Assembly: GCA_017443465.1 (NCBI GenBank)
Contig: JAFRXO010000019.1
Span: 1-64,000 of the forward strand
Reading direction: 5' to 3'
DNA: 64,000 nt
Source: Bacteroidales bacterium
Lineage (GTDB): Bacteria; Bacteroidota; Bacteroidia; Bacteroidales; UBA932
Below the pieces are notes generated by a model. That model was given only the letters and a program-made list of their open reading frames with translations, was not told where the DNA came from and did not search any database. Numbering within the stretch: position 1 is the stretch's first letter; every line of letters begins with the position of its first letter. Below are positions 50,716 to 61,200 of the stretch, piece by piece. The translations under genes were made by a program, and so were the position numbers.

Positions 50716-51702
50716 TTACAGCGGTTCTACGGTCACCTCAAAATACCCGCCGACGGCATTGGCAGGTACGGTGAACTGTACCCACGGGCCGATGACGCTG
50801 GACTGCTGGGTGTGGAGGTGACCTGAGAAGGTGGCCAACAAACCGTTCTTCCGGCTGGCTTTCAGGATTGCCTTCCAGAAGTCCACTGTGGTCTTCCCGA
50901 AACCTTCCGCAGGCCAGGGAAGGCGGCGCTCGATCTTGTAGTTCTTGTCCACTGCCAGTCCCCATTTGGGATGTGCGACCGTGCTGGTGCTGTAGCCCGG
51001 CGCATAGAATGGGATGTGGCTGAAGAGCAGCTTGGGCTGCGTCCCCTTGACTTCCTTCTTGAAAGCGTCCAGCTGTTCGGGGAGGATCTCGTAGATGCCG
51101 TTGTCCAGGAATATCAGTTTCACACCCTTGACCTCGGTGCTGTAGAGTTTGTGGTCATACCCTTGGTAGAGCGGGAGCAGGCGCTTCTGCGTCCAGGTCT
51201 CACGGAGCTGCTGCTCAGTTCCTTCCATGCCTTCGTAATGCCAGTCATGGTTGCCTGTGGTGTAAAACCAGGGAATCCCGCAGGCGTCCAGGGCGTTCTT
51301 TACCCATTCGACACCGGCCTCCGACGGATAGCTGACCATGTCTCCAGTCAGGGCGATGACATCCGCCTTGTGTTCTTTGGCCAGTTCCAGGGTCTTCAGC
51401 AGGGATTCTTCGGGATTGGTCTTCTCTCCGGTCAGGAAATGCTTGGTGGAGTTGTATGCCTTGGCCATGCGGTCGCTGTACTCCCGGAACGGGTCTTCCC
51501 GCTCGTCGCTCCGGAAGATATGGGTGTCGGATATGACGAAAATCCTGACGGTCTCGGAGACGTCAGGGGAGAATATCCTGATCTTCTGTCCATTCTGGTA
51601 AACGGTGGCGGGGATGCCTCTGAGGTCGGCTTTAACCTGTGCCGAGGTGCGCGGCAGCGCCAGTCCGAGGGCTGCCAGCAGGATGAGAACGATTCTATGC
51701 AT
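50716..51702 (-). CDS. Secreted calcineurin-like metallophosphoesterase
   Basis: From ATG 51702 (CATATG; a TTG at 51708 is less likely) the 328-residue protein has a signal peptide (LPRTSAQ) and the dinuclear-metal motifs of the family: SDTHIF, ALTGDMVSYP, TTGNHDWHYEG, LFSHIPFY and FSGHLHTQ. Substrate unknown; secreted members in Bacteroidetes act on phosphate esters or nucleotides. It is convergent with GH88. Confidence 0.88.
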   Translation of the reverse strand: MHRIVLILLAALGLALPRTSAQVKADLRGIPATVYQNGQKIRIFSPDVSETVRIFVISDTHIFRSDEREDPFREYSDRMAKAYNSTKHFLTGEKTNPEESLLKTLELAKEHKADVIALTGDMVSYPSEAGVEWVKNALDACGIPWFYTTGNHDWHYEGMEGTEQQLRETWTQKRLLPLYQGYDHKLYSTEVKGVKLIFLDNGIYEILPEQLDAFKKEVKGTQPKLLFSHIPFYAPGYSTSTVAHPKWGLAVDKNYKIERRLPWPAEGFGKTTVDFWKAILKASRKNGLLATFSGHLHTQQSSVIGPWVQFTVPANAVGGYFEVTVEPL

Positions 51703-51736
51703 ATGCAAAAATAAGAAGAATGTGATTAAAAGTGTT

Positions 51737-51744
51737 TATCTTTG
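51737..51744 (+). promoter_or_regulatory. -7 box (TATCTTTG) of the envelope-biogenesis operon
   Basis: An exact TAnnTTTG match, 9 bp before ATG 51754 and 27 bp before ATG 51772, upstream of the SurA-like/SurA/OstA gene set. Confidence 0.6.
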
Positions 51745-51771
51745 TAGGTTAATATGTTTGGAATAATACAT

Positions 51772-52650
51772 ATGCGTGATGCGCTGCGCGGCGCTGTCAT
51801 GGTCCTGGTCCTGCTGTGTGGGGTCGGGTGCAAGAGCTTCCAGAAGTTCCTTCATGATGATGAGGCTGTAGCCCGTGTTGGGGATTATGTCCTGTACCGT
51901 GCCGAGGTTGAGGCCGTGGTTCCGAACGGGATTCCCGCTGCTGACAGCGCTGCCCTGGCGCGCAAGTACATTGACACCTGGGCTTCCGGGAAGGTCTATC
52001 TCCTGAAGGCCGAAGAGCAGCTTTCAAAGAGCGAGCTGGATGTGACGAGGGAGATGGAGGACTACAGGGAGGCCCTGCTGAAGTTCCGCTATGAGCAGCA
52101 CTATGTCAACTCCCATCTGGACACCCTTGTCTCCGAGAATGAGATCAGTGCCTATTACGATGCGCACAAAGATGATTTCATCCTGCAGAGGCCGCTGGTG
52201 AAGGCGCGCTATGTCAATCTCCTGCCGGATTCTCCTTCACTGGGATTGATAAGGCGTAATTTTACGTCCGAGAAGCCTGAGGACATCACCCTTGTGGACA
52301 GCCTGGCTGCCACCACGGCCATCAAATACCTGGACCTTACCCGCGAATGGGTTGACGTGACAACTGTGTCGGGTGAGTTCGGCATTGACTGGAAGGCCTT
52401 GATGGACAGCCGCAAGAACGGCGTCGCCGAGGCGAAAGACTCCCACGGGAACATATGCCTTGCATTCATTCCGGAGGAAATCCAGGCCGGGAATCCGGCT
52501 CCGGTCGAGTATTGCGAGCGCCAGATACGCGATATTATCCTCAGTTCCAGAAAACACGATCTGTTGCGTACTTTGGAACGAGACTTGCTCTATGATGCAT
52601 CCGTCAAGGGCAATTATGAAATCTTCGAAAATGAAAATAGCAGTGAATAA
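51772..52650 (+). CDS. SurA/PpiC-related lipoprotein without a PPIase domain
   Basis: From ATG 51772 (CATATG) the 292-residue protein has a lipobox (GVGC) and helices like a SurA N-terminal chaperone domain (RVGDYVLYRAEVEAVVPNGI; YIDTWASGKVYLLKAEEQL; VSENEISAYYDAHKDDFILQ), but no parvulin domain. A start at 51754 would add six residues. The next gene overlaps by 20 bp and encodes a complete SurA, so it is probably a helper chaperone for outer-membrane proteins. Confidence 0.65.
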   Translation: MRDALRGAVMVLVLLCGVGCKSFQKFLHDDEAVARVGDYVLYRAEVEAVVPNGIPAADSAALARKYIDTWASGKVYLLKAEEQLSKSELDVTREMEDYREALLKFRYEQHYVNSHLDTLVSENEISAYYDAHKDDFILQRPLVKARYVNLLPDSPSLGLIRRNFTSEKPEDITLVDSLAATTAIKYLDLTREWVDVTTVSGEFGIDWKALMDSRKNGVAEAKDSHGNICLAFIPEEIQAGNPAPVEYCERQIRDIILSSRKHDLLRTLERDLLYDASVKGNYEIFENENSSE

Positions 52651-54037
52651 AGTTTTGGCGGCATCCTGCCTCCTTTTCGTGTGCATCATGGCTTCCGCAC
52701 AGAAGTACAATGTGGTGGACAAGTCGATTGCCGTGGTTGGCAATGAGCTCATCACGATCGGCAACCTGGAGCAGGAAGTCCAGATGATGAATGCCCAGAA
52801 TCCGGGACGCTCTTCGGACAGGAACCAGAGGTGCGAGATACTCGAGCAGATGCTTGAGTCCAAGATCTACCTCATGCAGGCGCGTGTGGACTCCCTGACC
52901 CTCAATTCCGACATGGTAGAGAGTTCCCTGAGCCAGAGGATGGACCAGGTCCGTACCCAGCTTGGAGGAGATGAGGAGGTGGAGAAGTATTTCGGAAAGC
53001 CGATGTACAAGATCCGCATGGAATGGCACCAGCAGCTTGAGGATATGAACCTCATACAGCAGGAGCAGCAGACCATCGCATCCAAGGTTCCGGAAATCAC
53101 TCCGTCCGATGTGAAGGCCTACACCGACACTGTGTCGAAGGACGACCTCCCGATAGTCCCGATCACCTACCAGCTGAGCCAGATAGTTATCTATCCCGAC
53201 AGGGAAGCGGCCAACATTGCCGTGAAGGAAAAGCTCCTTTCACTGCGTGAGCGTATCCTCAACGGAGAGAAATTCGCCACCCTTGCCCGCATATATTCCG
53301 AGGACCCCGGTTCCGCCAGGCGCGGAGGCGAGCTCGGAATGGCGTCGAAATCCCTTTTCTGGCCGGTGTTCTCCGATGCTGCAATGGCCCTCAAGCCGGG
53401 AATCATTTCCCAGATCGTTGAGACCCCGGACGGTTTCCACATCATAGAAGTGCTCGAGAAACGCGGAGATATGTTCAATGCGAGGCATATCCTGATGAAG
53501 CCCCAGTACACAGACACGGACAGGACTACTGCTTTCCACAAGCTGGACTCCATCAGGACCGAGATAATGAACAACGCCGTGACTTTCCCGCTTGCAGCCA
53601 GGTTCTACTCCGAGGATAACTCCACTAAGACCAACGGAGGCCAGATGGCCGATCCCAACACCGGTTCTTCCTACTATATCATAGACCAGCTCAAGCCGGT
53701 GGAATATTCTGCCATAGAGGGCCTTAAGGAGGGAGAGATCTCCGAGCCCATCGAATCTACCGACAATGACGGCCGCCAGAACGCCTCCCATGATTATGTA
53801 GACGGAAAGACCTGCTACAAAATCATACGCGTGGACAAGATCATTCCTGCCCACACTGCCACGGTGGAGAACGATTTCAGCCAGCTGGAAGGCCAGGTGC
53901 GCTACAAATTGCAGATGAAGGCAATTGACGCCTTCCTCAATGACAAGATCAAGACTACCTACGTCACGATCGACCCGATGTTCCGCGAGTGCGAATTCGA
54001 GCGCTCCGCATGGGCTTCCAAGTTCACCAAGGAATAA
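52631..54037 (+). CDS. SurA-like periplasmic chaperone / peptidyl-prolyl isomerase with two parvulin domains
   Basis: Starting at ATG 52631 (MKIAVNKV), the 468-residue protein has a signal peptide (IMASAQ), a SurA N-terminal domain (AVVGNELITIGNLEQEVQM; LEQMLESKIYLMQARVDSL) and two parvulin domains. The first is well preserved (FATLARIYSEDPGSARRGGE LG...); the second (FNARHILMKPQYTDTDRTTA ... NGGQMAD) is recognisable. It escorts barrel proteins to the BAM complex. Between a SurA-like lipoprotein and an OstA-like gene it forms an envelope assembly operon. Confidence 0.88.
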   Translation: MKIAVNKVLAASCLLFVCIMASAQKYNVVDKSIAVVGNELITIGNLEQEVQMMNAQNPGRSSDRNQRCEILEQMLESKIYLMQARVDSLTLNSDMVESSLSQRMDQVRTQLGGDEEVEKYFGKPMYKIRMEWHQQLEDMNLIQQEQQTIASKVPEITPSDVKAYTDTVSKDDLPIVPITYQLSQIVIYPDREAANIAVKEKLLSLRERILNGEKFATLARIYSEDPGSARRGGELGMASKSLFWPVFSDAAMALKPGIISQIVETPDGFHIIEVLEKRGDMFNARHILMKPQYTDTDRTTAFHKLDSIRTEIMNNAVTFPLAARFYSEDNSTKTNGGQMADPNTGSSYYIIDQLKPVEYSAIEGLKEGEISEPIESTDNDGRQNASHDYVDGKTCYKIIRVDKIIPAHTATVENDFSQLEGQVRYKLQMKAIDAFLNDKIKTTYVTIDPMFRECEFERSAWASKFTKE

Positions 54038-54047
54038 TCCCGCCTTG

Positions 54048-56570
54048 ATGAAACGGCTGTTCCTGATTTTCGCCCTTTTGGGCATATGTCTCGCATCCGC
54101 TGCGCAGAAGAAGACATCCCAGTCCGATTCACTGGTGCGTCTGATGAGCGCTGCGAGTGCGAAACTCGTAAATGAGGACGGCCAGAATTACAGGGAGGTC
54201 ATAGGCCCCGCCCGTTTTCTCCATAACGACACTTATCTCATATGCGACACCGCCTATTGGTACGTGGACGGTGAGCTGATCAAGGCCATAGGTAACGTGA
54301 AGATCATCCAGGACGAGACTGTGCTCAGCAGCGACAACCTGGATTACATCATTCCCGAGAATCTCGCCAAGTTCCGCGGCGGGGTAGTCCAGCTCCAGGA
54401 CAAGGACAAGAATACCATGAGGACCAGATGGCTGGATTACAACACCAAGGACAGTGTCGCCCTCTTCCGCAACGGCGGAGTCCTCCGGGACAAGGACGGG
54501 CAGATCATCGAGAGCCGTGACGGAAGCTACGATTCCAAGATCAAGACTTTCTTTTTCTCCGGTGACGTGAACATGTACACCGACTCGGTCTTCGTGAAGA
54601 CCAAGGAGATGAAGTACAACACCAGGGAGAGCCTCGCTACTTTCGGCCCCGGGACCAACGCCTGGCGCGATGATGACATGCTGTCATCGGAAGGCGGATG
54701 GTACGATCGCGGGAAGGAGATATTCTTCTTTACGGACAATGTCCACGGTATGACACGTGAGCAGGAGGGCTGGGCGGATTCGGTGTTCTTCTACCGCAAT
54801 ACCCAGGATGTGGAGATGTTCGGGAACGTGCAGGTAATTGACACCACCAGACAGGTGGGGGCAGTGGGGGGCTACTTACAGTACATTGATTCCCTGTCGA
54901 CTGTCCGCCTAGAGCGGAACGCTGCCGTAATGGCCCAGACCAAGGGGGCGGAGGACCAGATCGATACGGTATATGTCGGGGCTGACACCCTTATCTATCG
55001 TTCAATCCCCAGATGCGAGATCCCACAGGGAGAGATCGAGGCATCCGAGCAGCGTCTCTCCGAGTTGAAGACCGACCCTGTGACAGAGTATCGCCGCAAG
55101 GCCCGTGAAGAGGCGGAAAGAGCTGCAAAGCAGGCCCTTGAGGAGAATCCAGAACTGGCTGCCAACAGGCCTCCGAAGGGGCCGGGAGATAAGAGAGCCG
55201 TCATGAATGGGGATGAGGCTGCTGCCGCTCCAGTTGTCGAGCCTGCAGTAGAGACCCCTGCGGACACTTTGAAACTGCCATTGACAGATTCGCTTTCGGT
55301 GGCGGTTGCGGATTCCCTTGCTCCGGCAGTCCTGGACAGTACAGCGACGGGATTCATCACCGCTATCAACAATGTGAGGGTCTTCCGCAACGACATGCAG
55401 GTGGTTTGTGATTCCCTCCTTTTCAATGACCTGGATTCCCTTGCGAGGCTGTACAAGAATCCGATCGTGTGGAACGAGGGGAAGCGTCAGTACTCCGCCG
55501 ACAGCATATCGGTCCTTATCAAGAACCGGGCGATGCGTCAGGCGAGCCTCATGTCCAATGCTTTCATAATTGTCCAGGAAGACAGCATATGCTATGACCA
55601 GATCCGTGCTACGGAGATGATGGCCTATTTCGACTCTGCGAGCACTGTGCTCAGCCGTTTTGATGCCCTTGGAGGTGCCAGCGCCCTCTTCTTCCTCAGG
55701 GAAGATGATGTCCTTGCGACAGCTAACAAGGCTGAGTCCAAGATGCTGAGTGCCTGGTTCAAGGAAGGAAAGATAGACAAGGTCTATTACTTCGAGGATC
55801 CCAAGAACGATGCGAGCCCGGTGGCCCAGATGACCAGCTCCGACAGGGAGATCAAAGGTTTCAACTGGGACCCTTCAAGGCGTCCCGCCGGTAAGGAAGA
55901 CGTCACTCCGCTGGAAATCCGGGCCTCTCAGAGGGAAAAGTATTCCCTCAGGCCCAGGGCAACTTTCAAGGAGACTGAAATCTATTTCCCGGGTTATATG
56001 GAAAGTGTGTACAAAGGGATCCGCGAGAAAGAAGAGATGAAGGCCAACCGTGAGGCAGAGGCCCAGGATCCTTTCGGAAATGATCCGTTCCCGTTCGCAG
56101 AGGCGCCCGAGGACACGGAGGTGCAAGCGGCAGTTCCGGCCCAGGAAGTGGAAACTCCTGTAAAAGAGGGAACCGGCGAGGTTAAAGAGAATCCTGTCAC
56201 AGAGGGTGGTCCTGAGATTTCAGCTGCCGTAGACGAGCCTGCCGCTCAGGAAGAGTCCGCCGGTGAAGGAAAGGAGGAGAAAGTCTCTTCCAAGAGCAAG
56301 AGGGCTGAGGCCCGTGAGGCCAGATGGGCGGAACTTGACGCCAGGGATGCAGCCAAGGCCAAGGCAAAAGAAGAAAAGGCCCTGGCCAAGAAGAGAGCCA
56401 GGACCCTGAAGATCCTCCAGGCCAATGCAAAGGAGGCTGACAAGGACCAGAAGAAACTGGAGAGATTCAAGGCCCGTTACGAGAAGAAGAAGGCCCGTGA
56501 GGACGCCCGTGCCGCAAAGAAAGCGGCCCCAGATGAGGCCGCTTTCGAGTCCGGTGTAACCGGTGAATAG
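54048..56570 (+). CDS. OstA-like (LptA/LptD N-terminal-type) protein with a long charged tail
   Basis: From ATG 54048 the 840-residue protein has a signal peptide (LASAAQ) and OstA beta-jellyroll repeats (YLICDTAYWYVDGELIKAIG; DETVLSSDNLDYIIPENLAK; GDVNMYTDSVFVKTKEMKYN), repeated again after a Pro/Ala-rich linker (ITAINNVRVFRNDMQVVCDS). The last ~100 residues are Lys/Ala/Glu-rich and likely helical. It has no LptD barrel, so it resembles the long periplasmic OstA-like proteins of Bacteroidetes thought to carry LPS. It begins 10 bp after the SurA gene. Confidence 0.82.
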   Translation: MKRLFLIFALLGICLASAAQKKTSQSDSLVRLMSAASAKLVNEDGQNYREVIGPARFLHNDTYLICDTAYWYVDGELIKAIGNVKIIQDETVLSSDNLDYIIPENLAKFRGGVVQLQDKDKNTMRTRWLDYNTKDSVALFRNGGVLRDKDGQIIESRDGSYDSKIKTFFFSGDVNMYTDSVFVKTKEMKYNTRESLATFGPGTNAWRDDDMLSSEGGWYDRGKEIFFFTDNVHGMTREQEGWADSVFFYRNTQDVEMFGNVQVIDTTRQVGAVGGYLQYIDSLSTVRLERNAAVMAQTKGAEDQIDTVYVGADTLIYRSIPRCEIPQGEIEASEQRLSELKTDPVTEYRRKAREEAERAAKQALEENPELAANRPPKGPGDKRAVMNGDEAAAAPVVEPAVETPADTLKLPLTDSLSVAVADSLAPAVLDSTATGFITAINNVRVFRNDMQVVCDSLLFNDLDSLARLYKNPIVWNEGKRQYSADSISVLIKNRAMRQASLMSNAFIIVQEDSICYDQIRATEMMAYFDSASTVLSRFDALGGASALFFLREDDVLATANKAESKMLSAWFKEGKIDKVYYFEDPKNDASPVAQMTSSDREIKGFNWDPSRRPAGKEDVTPLEIRASQREKYSLRPRATFKETEIYFPGYMESVYKGIREKEEMKANREAEAQDPFGNDPFPFAEAPEDTEVQAAVPAQEVETPVKEGTGEVKENPVTEGGPEISAAVDEPAAQEESAGEGKEEKVSSKSKRAEAREARWAELDARDAAKAKAKEEKALAKKRARTLKILQANAKEADKDQKKLERFKARYEKKKAREDARAAKKAAPDEAAFESGVTGE

Positions 56571-56611
56571 TTTTATTCCAGGCTATATTAACTTTTTCAC
56601 CGGTTCACACC
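56553..56611. repeat. Long-loop inverted repeat over the OstA stop codon
   Basis: GGTGTAACCGGTGAA (56553-56567) pairs with 56596-56611 with a single extra base, closing a 28-nt loop that contains the OstA stop. With no T-tract after the right arm it may be an mRNA end structure for both convergent transcripts rather than a simple terminator. Confidence 0.5.
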
Positions 56612-56636
56612 AGCGCAAAATGGTAAGTCATAGGTT

Positions 56637-58202
56637 CTATTTGTTGGCCGGATGGTCATAGGTCGATTTACGAACATCCCAGAACATCTTCGTGTAGTAG
56701 TTGTTGGTGCCGTCATCGAGTTTGGCCACGGCTTCTTTCCAGTTGGCTCCGTTAAGGGTGCTTTCGTTGGTCGGATACTTCACGCGGGCGATGATATCGT
56801 TCTTGACATCGGAAAGAGGCTCGAATGTGATGGCGTTGCCGTTAAGTTCCGCAGTTTTCTCTCCCGGGCGGAGAACCTGCTCAGGATAACCTGTACGGCG
56901 GATCTCAGTCCACGCTTCTGTCCCGTTCAGCCAGAGGTCGATGTATTTCTGTACGGCGACCTTCTCTTCCGTTGCAGAGCCGACAGCGTTTTTGTATGCA
57001 TCTGCATCTTCCTGGGAAATGCTGCTTCCGTAAGCATCGGCCCAATACTCCAGTGATGCATCGATCCCCGCCTGGAACTCATCATCGGAGAAGCCGTTGT
57101 ATTCTGAGAGGATGAAAAGGAGCTCGGCATATGTCATCAGAGGGACCTTGAAATTCTGGTTCAGGTGAGCTGGATGTCCGCTGTACCAGTTGGGAGTTCC
57201 GGTGCGGAGAACCTGTGAGTTCGCGGTCGGGGCGCCGTAGGGCATACCTTTGGCTGAACCTGAAGCGAAGAGTGCATGTCTCGGATCCTTGGTGCCTGCC
57301 CAGGGATGGGACTTGCCATTCATCTCATCAGCTTCACCGGCCAGAAGCTGGACAAAGGGTTTGGTAATGGTAAAGTCATTTCGTCCATCCTCATAGAATC
57401 CTTCGTAGAACTTGCAGTAGTCGGATCCCGAAGCTGAATAAGTGTAGGCGGCAGCGTCATCATTGGATTCAAATACTCCGCTTGCAACGGCTTCTGCGAT
57501 CTTGGTCTTCCAGGATGCATCCACCTTTGATATATGGATGGCCAGGCGGCACTTCAGGGAGTTGCCGAACTTCTTCCACTTTGAAGCGTCACCACCGTAG
57601 ATGACATCTCCTGAGGTGAAAGCAGGCTCTGATTCATCGATCATTCCGATGGCTTCGTCCAACTCTGCAAGGAGGGTATTGTAGAGTTCCTTCTGGTCGT
57701 CGTATTTGGCGTAGTAGATTTCGTCGGATTCGAGCTTGCCAACTTCGCTGTAGGGGACGCTGCCCCATGTGTCGGTGATTATCTGCATGAGCCAGATTTT
57801 CAGTATCTTGGCTGCTGCGATTTGATTCGCATTCAGTCCGTAAGCAGAATTTCCGGGAGCGAACTCGGGATCAGTATTCAGGTATTCAACCTTGAGAAGG
57901 TTCGCAATACCCATATACAGGTAGTTGAAGTATCCGTTGTTGGTGCTTTCCCGGATCTGGTAGCGGTCTTCCTCAGTGTAGTTGCGCTGGGCCCAGTACT
58001 GGGCATAGAGCAGGCACTGGCGGCCGCTGAACCACACGTCATAGACGTTGTCCATTATCCATTTCTCTGCACCTGACATCAGGATGTTCGAGGGAACTTC
58101 CTGCGGGTTGTTGGGGTCCATGTTTGTATCTTCCTTGATGCAGGAAGACATTCCGGTAAGGAACAGGACGCTGAGAAGAATATATTTCAATGCTTTTTTC
58201 AT
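56637..58202 (-). CDS. SusD/RagB-family glycan-binding lipoprotein
   Basis: The 521-residue protein has a lipobox (GMSSC) and SusD-like helices: NILMSGAEKWIMDNVYDVWF, AQYWAQRNYTEEDRYQIRES, ILKIWLMQIITDTWGSVPYSE and GDASKWKKFGNSLKCRLAIH. The C-terminal YIDLWLNGTEAWTEIRRTGYP is typical of the SusD_2-like group. It forms the lid over the SusC transporter and captures oligosaccharide or peptide ligands. It follows susC by 15 bp. Confidence 0.93.
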   Translation of the reverse strand: MKKALKYILLSVLFLTGMSSCIKEDTNMDPNNPQEVPSNILMSGAEKWIMDNVYDVWFSGRQCLLYAQYWAQRNYTEEDRYQIRESTNNGYFNYLYMGIANLLKVEYLNTDPEFAPGNSAYGLNANQIAAAKILKIWLMQIITDTWGSVPYSEVGKLESDEIYYAKYDDQKELYNTLLAELDEAIGMIDESEPAFTSGDVIYGGDASKWKKFGNSLKCRLAIHISKVDASWKTKIAEAVASGVFESNDDAAAYTYSASGSDYCKFYEGFYEDGRNDFTITKPFVQLLAGEADEMNGKSHPWAGTKDPRHALFASGSAKGMPYGAPTANSQVLRTGTPNWYSGHPAHLNQNFKVPLMTYAELLFILSEYNGFSDDEFQAGIDASLEYWADAYGSSISQEDADAYKNAVGSATEEKVAVQKYIDLWLNGTEAWTEIRRTGYPEQVLRPGEKTAELNGNAITFEPLSDVKNDIIARVKYPTNESTLNGANWKEAVAKLDDGTNNYYTKMFWDVRKSTYDHPANK

Positions 58203-58217
58203 AAGTCGGGCCTCCTA

Positions 58218-61200
58218 TTAGAAGTTAAGATTGATTCCGAAGCCGAAGTTCGCTACCCCGGCCACAAGACCACCTTCAATACCCTGGATGTTGCCGGAGC
58301 TGGTCACGGCGACCTCGGGATCGAAGTGTTTCACGTCAGGACCCCAGACGCCGAGGTTGCGTCCGTAAGCGGAAAGGCGGAGCCCTTTGACGAAACTCTT
58401 TTCGCGCATCGGGATGGTATAGCCTAAAGTTATCTCGCGAAGCTTTACGTAGTCGGAACGGAGGACGTTCTGTGCGGCAGGACCGGTGTAGAAGTCGGTG
58501 AAGTACATTTCGCCGTCGGCCACAGTGGTGTTCTTGGTGCCGTTTTCGTCTATTACTCCGTCGAGCAGGATACCGTTCTCACGAACGCCGTTGGCAGCTG
58601 TTTCCTCAAGCATTCCGCTGTACATACCCCACATGTAGGATGTGGAGAAGTATTTGCCGCCTCGGGAGAAATCCAGGTGTATGCTGGCATCGAAATTCCC
58701 CAGGCGGAATGTGTTGGTCCAGCCGCCGGTGAAATCCGGGTACACGCTGCCGAGGTTGACGTTGCCATCAGTAGCAAGATACAGTCCGGTGTCCGGATCG
58801 ATCATCTTGTTGCCATTGTCATCATAGATATAATCGGTTCCCATGATCACGCCGTAAGGCTGGCCCTTGAGTGCTCCGACTTCCACTGAGAAGGGGGCGG
58901 AGGTGAGCCTGTAGTAGTCTACGCCGTCCAGAAGCTCAAGCACCTTGTTCTTGTTGGATGCCAGTGTTAGCGAGGTGGTCCAGGAGAACAGTTTCGTCTC
59001 AACCGGGGTCGCATGGATGGCGAATTCCAGTCCGGTGTTCTGGATCTTTCCGGAGTTTACGACTTTGTACAGGTAACCGGTTGTACCGGACACTGACAGA
59101 GGCAGGATCTGGTCCTTCGTGACAGTATTGTAGAATGAAGCGTCGAAGCCCAGTCGTCCGTGGAAGAACTCCATTTCCAGACCGGCCTCAAAGGAAGTGG
59201 TCGTTTCCGGTTTCAATGCTGAATTCTTGAGGGTATTCGGCAGACGGTAACCCGGAGTGGTGGGGTCGATATTGGTGTACTGTGAGTAGGTGTTGAGTAC
59301 CTGATACGGGTCAGTGTCATTACCCACCTGGGCAAAACCCACGCGTACCTTACCGAACTCAATGACATCTTTCACTCCCGGGGAGAACAGCTCTGAGAAA
59401 ATGAAGCTGGCGGTCACGGAAGGATAGAAATATGTGTTGTTCGAAACAGGAAGGGTGGATGATTTGTCCATCCTGATAGTGCCGTCGAGGAACAGCATGC
59501 TCTTCCAGCCGATGCCTGCATTCGCAAACACGGAATTGATTGATTTGTTGGATTCATAGTTTGAGCTGGTGGGAGATGCGATGGAGTTCTTCAGGTTGTA
59601 GAACTCGGGTATCGCAAGGCCTCCGACCGTTTCGCCGGAGAGAGACTCGTAGTGGCGTTTCATCAGGTTCGCTCCCAGAAGTCCGTTCACTGAGAAGTCC
59701 CCGAACGTGTCCTTGTAGGTAAGGAGGAACTCATGGTTCAGCTCATACTGCTGGCGCGAGATCTCGCTGTATCCAGACTGCTCCTGGCTGCCTACGGCAT
59801 TACGCACGAACCGCTTGTCCACGAAGAAGTCCAAGTCGGTCTTGTACTGGAATTTGAGCTGGGGGAGGATCTGGTAGGAGGCTCCGACATTACCGTAGAC
59901 ACGGTTACGGGAGTCGTGTTCGTAGCACATGTAGCGGCTCCAGTAAGGGTTGTTGGAGTATGCGGGGGTCGGATCATCCCATGCGCTCCTGTTCCAGCTT
60001 GCCTGTGTGCCGTCCGGCATGATGTACAGGTCTTTGGACTCTGCCATGTCGATTTCCCTGTGGCCCCACTGGACGAATTTGACCAGGACGTTGTTGTCAC
60101 CGTAACCGATCTCTGAACGTCCCTTGGTGCTCTGGTTCAGGTAATTGACATTGGCGCTTACTTCCAGGCGGCGGTCCGGGCTGAATGCCTGGGCGGAGAC
60201 GTTGAGGATATTCTTCTCCTGCTTGCTGTTCGGGAGATAGCCCTTAAGCTCGCTGTTGGTGTAGGAGATGCGGGTTGCACTCCTGGCAGACGCCTGGGTG
60301 ATTGCGATGTTATTGGTGAAAGAAACACCGGTCTGGAAGAATGTGTCTATGTCATGTTCGGGAGCCTTCCACTCGGAAGTCGTGGGATTCCCGACTTTTC
60401 CGCCTGCTTCCCATTTTGCGAGGTCGTACCAGGAAAGGACCTGCTGGCCGTCGTATTTGGGACCCCAGCTGGAGTCGGTTGCGTAGTCCGGATAAAGATA
60501 ATCCACACCGTTGATGTTGACTTCCTCAAAATCACTGCCCCAGCCTCCTCCGTAGAGGTTCTGCAGTTTCGGAAGCTTGTTCACCACCTCGAAACCGACG
60601 GTGGAAGAGAAGGAAACTCCGTAACCGCTGTTAGCGCCGATTTTTCCTTTCTTGGTGGTAATCATCACGACACCGTTGTTGGCACGTGAACCGTACAGGG
60701 CAGATGCACTTGCGCCCTTCAGGACGGAAATGCTTTCGATGTCATCCGGGCTGAGGTCGTTGATAAGGTTACCGTAGTCATAACCGCCGCCTCCGCGGGC
60801 AGTCTCGGTGGAGTTGAAGTCGCCTCCTTCAATGGGCACTCCGTCAATGACGAACAGGGGCTGGTTGTTTCCTGAGAGGGAAGACACTCCACGGAGGAGT
60901 ACCTTTGACGAACCGCCCATGGAGCCGCTGCTGGAGGTGATCTGAAGGCCGGCGATCTTGCCCTGGAGGGCGTTGATCGGGTTGTTCAGGCCTCCGCGGG
61001 CCTTGGTCATCTCATCACCGCCGACTTCGGTGACGGCATATCCCAGGGCTTTCTTCTCCCTGGAAATACCCATGGCGGTAACGACCACTTCGTTCAGGGC
61101 TTCGGAATCGAGTTCCAGGACCACTGTCATGTTCTGGGAAGCCGGAACCTCGACGGTCTTCATTCCCATAAATGCGACCACCAGTTTTCCTTGCGCCGGT

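Noticed and set aside
56519..56546. 10-bp perfect hairpin near the end of the OstA-like gene as a terminator
   Set aside because: It lies within the coding sequence and is not followed by a T-tract in either direction; it is probably a by-product of Lys/Ala codons.
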